Positions 15,294 through 24,300 of a stretch of DNA of 32,281 bases are shown one piece after another. The stretch comes from Cyanobacteria bacterium UBA11372 (GTDB lineage: Bacteria; Cyanobacteriota; Cyanobacteriia; Cyanobacteriales; Aerosakkonemataceae). Within the stretch, counting starts at the first letter, position 1; every line of letters begins with the position of its first letter. The notes under the pieces are model-generated. The model did no database searches, was not told the DNA's origin, and saw only the letters and a program-made list of their open reading frames with translations. Both the position numbers and the translations under genes were made by a program. The stretch is taken from assembly GCA_003486675.1 (NCBI GenBank), contig DNGG01000248.1, forward strand, positions 1 to 32,281, written 5' to 3'.

Positions 15294-17018
15294 ATGCAAA
15301 TCCAAGATCTTTTAGCCAGATACAGACAAGGAGAGCGGTATTTTGCCCACGTTGACCTCAGTGGAGCCAGTCTCACAGGGGTCAATCTCCAAGATATCGA
15401 CCTGACTGGCGCTAATCTCACGGGTGCAAATCTCAGCTGGTCTTTTTTAAATCGCGCTCAGCTTAGCGGTGCCGTACTGCGCCAAGCCGATCTCCGCCAC
15501 GTAACGTTGGCGAGTGGCAAGCTGAATCAGGCGATTTTAAGCGGTGCCAATCTCACCAAAGCGGATCTGCGCCTCGCCGACTTACAAGAGGCAGATTTGA
15601 ACTGGGCGGTGCTACAGGAAGCCGATCTCAGTACTGCCAACCTCCAAGGCGCTAAGTTAGATCAAAGCAATTTGGAACGGGCTAAGTTAAATAATTCCCA
15701 GCTGATGGGAGCAGAATTGATGGAGGCAAATCTGCAACGCGCTAGTTTAATTAGCGCTAATCTCACCGCTGCTAGTTTGCGGGAAGCGAATCTAGACTCG
15801 GCGAATTTGCGCGGCGCTATTTTAATTCGTACTAATCTAACCGAAGCCAACCTGAGTGGTGTTTGCCTGCGTTCGGCAAATTTGAGCGAGGCGGACTTAC
15901 ATCGGATTGTTCTATCCGGCGCCGATCTGAGTGAAGCTATTCTCAACGGTGCGGACATGAGTCGCGCTAACCTCGCCGGGGCATATTTACTCAAAGCTAG
16001 CTTGCGGAAAGCTTATTTATTGCGAACCAATCTTCAAGATGTGTTGCTGCTGCGAGCCGATCTCAGCGAGGCAAATTTGCGCGGGGCGGACTTGCAGCGG
16101 GCAGATCTCAGCGGTGCTTACCTGAGCGAGACAATATTGAGCGAAGCCGATCTGGGCGGCGCTTATTTATTGGAAAGCCATTTAATTCGCACGAATTTGG
16201 ATCGGGCGCAAATGACTGGCTGTTGCATCCAGCGCTGGCATGTTGAAGATGTGGACTTGTCCAGGGTTGAATGCAGTTATGTCTTTACCGAGTTTGATTA
16301 CGCGACCAAAAGCCCAACCGAGCGCTATCCTGGCAATGGGGATTTAAAGCCGGGAGAGCTAGCAGGACAGAACTCGGAAGATAGCTCGACGATTTTAATC
16401 GACTGGAAAGAGGTTCCTAACTGGGAGGCTTTGACCTACACTATTACCCACATCGAGCAGGAAGAAGCCCAGCTGAGCTTGACCATCAAGTCTTTTGACT
16501 CCCAGTCAGAGCGCTATCGCCTGCAACTGATGGCGAGTCATGTGGTGAACGTGCAAAAATTGCGCGATCGCTTGTTAACCCTATACCCACAAATGCTCCA
16601 ACGCTGTCAGGCGAAACGGCGAGAAATTCTCAAACTGCTTGACATTCCCCAGCGTCAGGACGAAAAACAGCAAGCAACAGAAGTCGCCGAGCAGAAAAAG
16701 CAGCAGGAACAGCAGAAAAGACGGCAGCAAATTTATCAAGAGGTGGTGCATCAAATCGAAGCGATCTTAATGTCTCAGGCGCCGGAAAGGTTTGTCGAGT
16801 CGGTGCAGCGGCTGCTAATTTACCTGCATCGCCAAGGCTTTTCTACCGAAGAAATTCAACAAAAGGTAATTAGTACGGCGATCGCCAAACGCGCCAAGCG
16901 AGATCCCTTCTTTACCGAGCAGCTATTGCGCTGGGAAAAAACTGCCCCAGAAGCTGCTCGCTTTTCCAGTGTTGGCTCGGCAGTTAGGTTGGCGATCGCT
17001 TTGATGTGGCAAAATTAG
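15294..17018 (+). CDS. Pentapeptide-repeat protein with C-terminal coiled coil
   Basis: 574 residues. From about 19 to 325 the sequence is an almost unbroken A(D/N)LXX array (LSGASLTGVNLQDIDLTGAN and so on, over 50 repeats), predicted to fold as a right-handed quadrilateral beta helix. Residues 365-450 form a mixed domain (WKEVPNWEALTYTITHIEQEEAQLSLTIKSF), then a Q/K-rich coiled coil at 452-490 and a helical tail to 574. The array gives a scaffold, not an enzyme; partners are unknown. The ATG has no good ribosome binding site. The stop TAG overlaps the TAA of the convergent Psb32-like gene within the four bases TTAG. Confidence 0.88.
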   Translation: MQIQDLLARYRQGERYFAHVDLSGASLTGVNLQDIDLTGANLTGANLSWSFLNRAQLSGAVLRQADLRHVTLASGKLNQAILSGANLTKADLRLADLQEADLNWAVLQEADLSTANLQGAKLDQSNLERAKLNNSQLMGAELMEANLQRASLISANLTAASLREANLDSANLRGAILIRTNLTEANLSGVCLRSANLSEADLHRIVLSGADLSEAILNGADMSRANLAGAYLLKASLRKAYLLRTNLQDVLLLRADLSEANLRGADLQRADLSGAYLSETILSEADLGGAYLLESHLIRTNLDRAQMTGCCIQRWHVEDVDLSRVECSYVFTEFDYATKSPTERYPGNGDLKPGELAGQNSEDSSTILIDWKEVPNWEALTYTITHIEQEEAQLSLTIKSFDSQSERYRLQLMASHVVNVQKLRDRLLTLYPQMLQRCQAKRREILKLLDIPQRQDEKQQATEVAEQKKQQEQQKRRQQIYQEVVHQIEAILMSQAPERFVESVQRLLIYLHRQGFSTEEIQQKVISTAIAKRAKRDPFFTEQLLRWEKTAPEAARFSSVGSAVRLAIALMWQN

Positions 17019-17824
17019 CGACTGGAGCTTTCCGACGCCGATGCGATCGCTGGCGACAAGTACGCCACTAAAGCACCAATCATAAACCCTGCTACGTTCC
17101 GCACTAAGGGCAACCACTCCGACGTGCGCGTCACCACCGGCCCAATCCCGAAGGAAATAAATAATATCCCCCACAACGGCGATAAAATCAACGCCCATTG
17201 CCATGCGATGACTTGTCCCGGTTTGCGGGGTACGGCAGCTAGTCCAAACACTACGCCGCCGACAATTGATGTAATTAAGGTGAATATCCATTGCTCGTGG
17301 GGCAATCCCGGTACTACGTTGCAACCGCCTTGCCGCAGGCAAGTTTTAATCGATTCCAACGATTGCAGGATCGATTGGTCTTCCCCGTTGTCGCGCACGA
17401 AGTACATATTACCGTAACGAGTTTGCAGCTCGATCCAAAAGGTTCTTGGTAGCAGCTTGTAGACATCATCCCCGACGCTGAAGTTGAGGATATTGCCCCC
17501 CCGCGAATCCGCCACCAGCAGCACGCTTTTATCATCTAAGCCCCAAAAGCCTTTCACAGCACGACCGGGCGTGCGGTCGTATTGCGTCAAAACTCGCAGT
17601 TTGAAGCCGGTTTCCGTTTCAAATTGGTCGATATCCTTCGTTAGTGCTTCTTCCTGAAAGTCGCTGAGGGATTTCGCCAAGTCGATAATCGGAGTCGGCT
17701 CCGTGGGCAGTAAGTCGGGATTGTCGTATGCTATTGCGGCGGGCGCTTCAGCCCAGATCAACACAGCGATCGCGATCGCCAACACCGATACCAAAAGTCT
17801 TTTCATTCGTTGATAATACTGCAT
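17015..17824 (-). CDS. psb32: Psb32-like TPM-domain protein (photosystem II repair)
   Basis: 269 residues. A signal peptide (7-32, MKRLLVSVLAIAIAVLIWAE, cut near AIA-YD) leads to a TPM domain at about 45-165 (LSDFQEEALTKDIDQFETET, LLVADSRGGNILNFSVG) and two or three membrane helices at about 183-250. The order matches cyanobacterial Psb32 (the Sll1390 family), a thylakoid lumen-facing protein implicated in repair of photodamaged photosystem II. The conserved stretch TCLRQGGCNVVPGLP carries a cysteine pair. The start is either 17824 or the second ATG at 17806, which gives a more typical signal peptide. The assignment rests on overall resemblance; other TPM proteins are the alternative. Confidence 0.75.
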   Translation of the reverse strand: MQYYQRMKRLLVSVLAIAIAVLIWAEAPAAIAYDNPDLLPTEPTPIIDLAKSLSDFQEEALTKDIDQFETETGFKLRVLTQYDRTPGRAVKGFWGLDDKSVLLVADSRGGNILNFSVGDDVYKLLPRTFWIELQTRYGNMYFVRDNGEDQSILQSLESIKTCLRQGGCNVVPGLPHEQWIFTLITSIVGGVVFGLAAVPRKPGQVIAWQWALILSPLWGILFISFGIGPVVTRTSEWLPLVRNVAGFMIGALVAYLSPAIASASESSSR

Positions 17825-18381
17825 TGCCTGTTTTACCAGAATTTCAACCGCGAACTTTATCAGATCGCTTTATTCATAAAACGATAATAGAATCATAATA
17901 TTTTTTTACATTTCTTTACTTTCCACTCATCTGCGCCTCTGACCAGATCAACCCAACCGCTCCCTCCCGATCGACTCGCGTCAGGCAGCAGGTTCGCCAG
18001 CTGGGAGGCGCAGTCACTTAAGTAAAAATTAATACATTAACTTTCCTTGTTTTTACTGAAAAAGCACTTCTGAGGACTCTTCCTACCTACCACGATTAAA
18101 ACTTTTTTAAAGCAAGGCTAGTTGGCTGACCAATAAACAAGTATATTTATTAAATAATATCTGTTTTCAGTATTATTACGGTTGGTTTTTCCGCGAGCAA
18201 CGTATAAAAGTTTTGGTAAATCCAAATTACATCGCTGATTTGTTTCTAAAGTTGTCTCGGTTGAGCGTTGACGTAGGAGACTCCACAAGGGCTAGATTAA
18301 AAGGGTGCAGGAAATTTATCTAACAAAAAACATTTTTGATCGATATTCCACGCTGCAAAAATCTCACCCACGATCCTCAAA
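17825..18381. other. Intergenic region between divergent genes
   Basis: About 557 bases, AT-rich with no convincing gene. It holds the promoters of the Psb32-like gene (AT-rich 17870-17920) and of the cyclase (AT-rich 18020-18180). I see no clear operator, riboswitch or terminator. Confidence 0.4.
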
Positions 18382-21003
18382 GTGACTAAAGACTTAATTG
18401 CCAAAGTTTCTGGAAAATTTCCTTTGCGAACTGTCCTAATAGTTCCTTTTATCCTGCAAATTATTGCCGCAGTGGGATTGGTAGGATATCTCTCCTTTAG
18501 AAATGGACAGCAGACAGTTAATAATTTGGTCACCCAGTTACAACAAGGAGTGAATTCCCGCGTTAAAGAAAAAATTCATACTTACCTGGAAGTTGCCGAT
18601 CAGGTCAACAAAGCGAATATCAGTGCCTTTGACCGGGGAATTTGGAATTTTAACGATTTTTCCAGTCAAGAACAGCAAGCTTGGGAGCAAATACAGATAA
18701 CCTCTTGGTCGCCTATGACTATTGTAGGCTTTGGCAATACAAGAGGCGGACATAGAGCTGTCGAACGACTCCAAGACGGGACTTTAGTGATTCGCGCAGC
18801 TGCCGATAATGGGGGAATTTATACAACCTATGCCACCAATTCTCAAGGGCGTCCAACAAAAGTTATCAGCACTTCCAATCCGTTTGATTCTCGCACCCGA
18901 CCTTGGTATATTGTTGCCGTTCAAGCTAGACATTCCGCTTGGACTTCAATTTATCCGCATATTTTTACTGGGGAACTGCTGTTAGCATTGTCAGCACCTA
19001 TTTATGACAAAAATACAGACAATTTACTCGGCGTCACTTATATTATTCGCAGTCTAGATGATATCAGTAAATTTTTGAGGCAGATCGAAATCAGTAAATC
19101 AGGAAAGATATTTATTATCGAGCGAGATGGGTTACTGGTAGCAACTTCAACCACAGAAAAACCTTACATCCGCAACTCTAACGTTAAAAATCAAAAACGC
19201 CTAGCAGCAACTTCGAGCAGCAATAGGTTAATTCGACTAACAGCTCAATATTTAAACGATCGCTATGGCAATCTAGCCTTTGCTAAATCCGAACAACTTA
19301 ACTTTACAAACAAAGAGGGGCGATATTTTGTGCAAGTAACTCCTCTATATGACGAACGCGGCTTAGATTGGCTGATTGTGACGGTGATTCCAGAAGCAGA
19401 TTTTATGCAAGAAATCAACGCCAACAATCGTACAACTTTGTTACTGTGTATAGCGGCTTTATGCGGGGCGATTCTGGTGGGAATGGTCACATCTCGCTGG
19501 ATTGTAGAGCCAATTTTGCGTTTAAACCTAGCTGCTAAAGAAATAGCCAAAGGTCATTGGGATAACACGGTTGAAATTAAGCGAAAAGATGAGGTAGGTC
19601 AGCTAGCTATATCCTTTAATAGAATGGCGGATCAATTGCAAGGCTTTTTTACAACTCTAGAAAATCAAAATGCTCAAATGAAACGCTTAAACGAGGCATT
19701 ATCTGCTAGTGAAATTCGCCTCAAGCAATTATTAGAAGCCGTTCCCGTTGGCATATTTGTGGTGGATACTAACGGCAAACCTTTCTACATCAATTCTCGC
19801 GCCCAGCAGTTGCTCGAACAAGCCATCGTTAGCAATGGCACAGGGGAACAATTGCGAGACGTTTATCAAGTTTATCTTGCCAATAGCGAAGATAGCTATC
19901 CCCCAGAGCGCGACCCGATTTTTTGTGCCTTGCAAGGACAAAGTATCAACGTTGACGATATGGAAATTCGACAAGAAAATAAAATTATCCCCCTCGAAGT
20001 TTGGGGCAGACCGATTTATGATGAAAAGGGCAAAATTAGTTATGCGATCGCAGCTTTTATTGACATCACCTTCCGCAAGCAAGCAGAAGCAGAACGGCAA
20101 AAGTTGATTGAAGAATTATTTGAAGTTAATTGCACTTTAGAAGTAGCGTTAGAAGCTGAATTAAAATTAACCCATGCGGCAAGACGTTTTGTGCCAAATG
20201 AATTTCTTTCCCTCTTGGGGCACCAAAGCTTAGTTGATGTTCAATTAGGCGACCAAGTACAGCAGGAAATGTCGATTTTATTTGCCGATATTCGCGACTT
20301 TACTAGCTTTTCTGAAGGCATGACGCCAGAAGATAATTTTAGATTTATCAATGCCTATCTTAAGCGCATGGAACCAGCGATCGCCGAAAATAATGGCTTT
20401 ATTGATAAGTATATGGGCGATGGAATTATGGCACTGTTTAGCAAGGGTGCAGATGATGCCGTTCAAGCCGGAATTACCATGTTACAAATTCTTGCAGACT
20501 ATAATATGCAGCGGATTAATTACGGCTATATACCTATTCGCGTCGGCATTGGCATTAATACAGGATATTCAATGCTGGGAACAGTAGGTGGAAAAAATCG
20601 CATGGATGGTACGGTAATTAGCGATGCAGTAAATTTAGCTTCACGAGTTGAAGGACTGACGAAATATTATGGCGTATCGATGTTAATTACTCAACAAACT
20701 TTTTTACATTTGAACGAACCGATCTATGCAATTCGCCCCATCGATCTGGTGCAAGTTAAAGGAAAATCAGAATCTGTAATGGTTTATGAAGTATTTGACG
20801 CAGATCCGCCAGAAATTAAAGCATTAAAATTAGCAAATATCCAGATATTTATATCTGGTTTATATAATTATAGATTAAATAAATTTAAGGAAGCAGAACA
20901 ACTGTTTACCGATTGTCTGCGGCAAAACCCGATGGATAAAGTCGCTCAAATTTATCTGAAACGCTGTCAACAACATGAAGCGGGCACATCTATTTTCGGG
21001 TAA
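18382..21003 (+). CDS. Membrane class III adenylate/guanylate cyclase (dCACHE-HAMP-PAS-CYC-TPR)
   Basis: 873 residues from a GTG start; no ATG lies in frame nearby. Order: TM1 17-36, extracytoplasmic dCACHE-type sensor about 40-345 (with TRPWYIVAVQ, a PWY motif typical of these domains), TM2 352-370, HAMP 371-425, PAS 442-565, linker helix, class III cyclase 625-800, and one or two TPR-like helices at 818-865. Catalytic features: metal aspartates D636 (FADIRDFT) and D680 (YMGDGIMALF), and the transition-state pair N751 and R755 in DAVNLASR. It should therefore make cAMP or cGMP in response to an external ligand. Base specificity cannot be settled from sequence. It stands alone between two long intergenic regions. 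Confidence 0.92.
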   Translation: MTKDLIAKVSGKFPLRTVLIVPFILQIIAAVGLVGYLSFRNGQQTVNNLVTQLQQGVNSRVKEKIHTYLEVADQVNKANISAFDRGIWNFNDFSSQEQQAWEQIQITSWSPMTIVGFGNTRGGHRAVERLQDGTLVIRAAADNGGIYTTYATNSQGRPTKVISTSNPFDSRTRPWYIVAVQARHSAWTSIYPHIFTGELLLALSAPIYDKNTDNLLGVTYIIRSLDDISKFLRQIEISKSGKIFIIERDGLLVATSTTEKPYIRNSNVKNQKRLAATSSSNRLIRLTAQYLNDRYGNLAFAKSEQLNFTNKEGRYFVQVTPLYDERGLDWLIVTVIPEADFMQEINANNRTTLLLCIAALCGAILVGMVTSRWIVEPILRLNLAAKEIAKGHWDNTVEIKRKDEVGQLAISFNRMADQLQGFFTTLENQNAQMKRLNEALSASEIRLKQLLEAVPVGIFVVDTNGKPFYINSRAQQLLEQAIVSNGTGEQLRDVYQVYLANSEDSYPPERDPIFCALQGQSINVDDMEIRQENKIIPLEVWGRPIYDEKGKISYAIAAFIDITFRKQAEAERQKLIEELFEVNCTLEVALEAELKLTHAARRFVPNEFLSLLGHQSLVDVQLGDQVQQEMSILFADIRDFTSFSEGMTPEDNFRFINAYLKRMEPAIAENNGFIDKYMGDGIMALFSKGADDAVQAGITMLQILADYNMQRINYGYIPIRVGIGINTGYSMLGTVGGKNRMDGTVISDAVNLASRVEGLTKYYGVSMLITQQTFLHLNEPIYAIRPIDLVQVKGKSESVMVYEVFDADPPEIKALKLANIQIFISGLYNYRLNKFKEAEQLFTDCLRQNPMDKVAQIYLKRCQQHEAGTSIFG

Positions 21004-21385
21004 ATAGACTAGATTCAGGAAAACTTTACCAACTGGTGCGCGATCTGCCAAGGCCACGCTGCCCTAACCCACTCGGTTTCTCCTGGCTGCTATTCTCAAA
21101 CCAGAATTAGGGGTTTTGAGCATTTTTACTTATCAAAATCCAGCGTCATAAAAATTTTTAACTCAATCTAAGCAAAGATAATTTGCCTCTAGCTTGGAGA
21201 ATAAAATCTTTTCATGCGGCTGTCAAATCTATCACAACTAAGTGTATGATGTAACAAAAATATCCAGTTTAACAAACCTTCAGCCGGATGGGATTTGCCG
21301 GTATTTTCACCCTGGGCAAAAAGATAAAAAAGTTACACAATATTGTTAACACATACAAATTTTAAAAGTAAGCTAAGGACAAGCA
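21004..21385. other. Intergenic region upstream of the photoreceptor gene
   Basis: About 380 bases with no gene. A short perfect palindrome ACAATATTGT (21337-21346), set in GTTAC...GTTAAC, lies about 40 bases before the photoreceptor ATG and might be an operator. AAGGA about 8 bases before the ATG is the ribosome binding site. Confidence 0.4.
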
Positions 21386-24300
21386 ATGAACCTGAGCAGC
21401 CTACAAGACGATCAGCTAAGGCTCGAACCAGAAAATTTGCTACGCCGTATCGCCAATATTATCCGTCGCTCGCTAGAAATAGAAGAAATTCTTAGCGCCA
21501 CCGCAGCAGAAGTGCGTGAGTTTCTGGCAACGGATCGGGTTAAGATTTATAAATTTCATCCGGATGGCAGCGGTCAGGTCATTGCTGAATCAATTCGCGA
21601 TCGCACTCTACCATCTTTACTAGGATTAAATTTTCCCGCAGATGATATTCCGCAATCCTCCCGTCAATTGTTTATCGAAGCGCGGGTGCGTTCAATTGTC
21701 GATGTAAATACCCGTCAGTTAGGTCAGAGTTTATTGCGAGATCCGGAAAGCGGACTTCTTGTGTGCGAAAATATCCGTTACCGTCCAGTAGATCCCTGTC
21801 ACATAGAATACTTAACCGCAATGGGAGTTAAGTCTTCTTTAGCTGTGCCGATTTTTGATCGCGACCAACTTTGGGGGTTATTGGTATCTCACAACGCCCA
21901 ACCGAGGTCTTTTTTAGAACCAGAACTCCAAGTTGTTCAGATGGTGGTGGATCAGCTATCGGTAGCGATCGCTCAATCGATCTTGCTCGCCTCTGCCCGC
22001 GAACAAGCCACCAAACAAGCCACCATTAACCGCGTCGCAGTCCTCCTCGATTCCCTCGACCGCATCGACCTTCAGGCAGCCTTAGAAGAAATTGTCCCAT
22101 CCCTGGGAGGATATGGTGGCAGATTATACATAGATCGACAGAGTAGCAGGGGAGAATTACCAATTACCAATTACCAATTACCAATTACCAATCAAAGCAA
22201 CATCGAAGTTTATACATGCGGTACGCAGCCGGTAATGCCAGAACAGGCAAAATTTAACCTGATGGAACAATATAGCGTTTGGCAGGAACGCTTCCAACCT
22301 GGTGGAGAGAAAGCTTGGGCGATCGCGGATTTATATCACGTTCCAGGAATGCGAACCTTACAACCCGCATTCCGGGCGACCAAAATTCGGGGGATTTTAA
22401 TCGTACCGCTTTGCCATAGCCAGCAGTTGCTCGGTTACCTCAGCATTTTTCGCCATGAAATAGAAACAGAAACCCTGTGGGCAGGGGAATTCGACTCGGA
22501 TGGACGGCAAGTGCAACCCCGCAATTCCTTTGAAGTTTGGCGCGAATCCAAAAAAGGACAAGCTTGCGAGTGGACAGAGGCAGAAATTGAACTGGCAATT
22601 GCCCTGGGTAGTCGCTTGGCAACTGCGATCGGGCAGTATGAAATGCATCAATCTTTACAGGCGTTAAATGCCAATTTGGACGATCGCATCCAGGCAAGTG
22701 CGGGAGAATTGCAATTAGCGGCACAACAGCAGCAGATATTATATGGAGTCATCGCTAAAATTCGCGAATCCCTCGACCTGGATACAATTTTTACCACGAC
22801 GCTACGAGAACTCCGCTATTGCTTAAATGCCGATCGAGTGGCAATATTTCGGTTTGACAAGGGTGGAAATTTTAGTCGGGGTGAGTTTATTGCAGAAAAC
22901 GTCTTACCGACATGGCCTGGTATTTTGGGGGTAAGAATAAGCGATCGCACCTTGGGCGAACATGCCATCAGCTACCAAAAAGGACAAATTCAGGTGCTAG
23001 CTGATATCCACAACGAAGGATTAGGCGAGTATTGCATCCCACTGCCAGCAGAATACCAAGTCGCGGCGCAAATTGTAGTACCTTTAATCAAAGGCTATGA
23101 ATTATGGGGCTTGCTATGCATTCACCAGTGCAGTTCTACTCGCCAATGGCAAGCCAATCAAGTCCAATTTGCCGCTAAAATTGCCCTAGCGCTGGGTGTA
23201 GCCATCGGGCAAGCTGAATTACTCGAACTTTCCCAGCAGCAAGCGATTGCCCTGCAACAAGCCGCAGAACAGCAATGGGCATTGTTGGAAGTCGTGGCTA
23301 AAATTCGCGAATCTCTCGATTTAGAAACTGTTTTTCAGATAACTACCCAGGAAATCTGCAAATCCCTACAAGCGGATCGCGTGGCAGTTTATCGCTTCAA
23401 TTCTAACTGGGGCGGAGAGTTTATCGCCGAGTTTGTCACCCCAGATTGGGTAAAGCTAGTAGGAGAAGATATTAAGACAGTTGTAGAAGATACTTACTTG
23501 CAGCAAACCGCTGGTGGGCGGTATCGCAACAACGAAACCCACTGGGTGGATGATATTTATCAAGCCAATCTTTCTGAATGTCACATCGCCATATTAGAGG
23601 AATTTCAAGCTAAGGCGTATGCGATCGCTCCCATCAAAGTCGGGCAGCACTTGTGGGGTTTATTGGCAGCATATCAAAACTCCGCCCCCCGTCACTGGGA
23701 ACCCGAACAAATTAAATTTATCACTCAAATGGGTTCTCAGTTGGGAGTCGCAATCAAGCAATCGGAATTACTCGTCCAAACGCGCCAGCAAACCGCCGAT
23801 CTGCGACGCGCCGCCGAACGACAGCGCGTTTTATTTGAAGTCGTAGCTAAAATTCGCGAAACCCTCGATCTTGATGCCATTTTTAAGGTAACCGCAAAAG
23901 AAGTGCGGCGATCTCTCAATGCAGATCGCGTTGCCATGTTTCAGTTTCATCCAAATTCTGGCTACGATAGCGGCGTATTTCTATCAGAAGATGTCTTACC
24001 GGGGTTTCCCGTCGCCCTGGAAGCCCCCGTTTATGACCACTGCTTTGGCGAACAATATGCCATCCACTACCACCAAGGGCGCGTTCAAGCAGTATCTGAC
24101 ATCTACACGGCGGGATTGCAAGATTGTCACCGCGATGTTTTAGCCCACTTTCAGATTAGAGCTAATTTAGTCGTACCCTTGATGAAAGGTGGCGAACTTT
24201 GGGGCTTATTGTGCATCCATCAATGCGCTTTTCCCCGCAATTGGGAAACCGAAGAAATTCAATTTGTCAAGCAAATAGCCGCGCAACTCGGCGTCGCACT

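Noticed and set aside
15662..15994. 110-codon leftward frame inside the pentapeptide gene
   Set aside because: A regular shadow produced by the repeating codons on the opposite strand.
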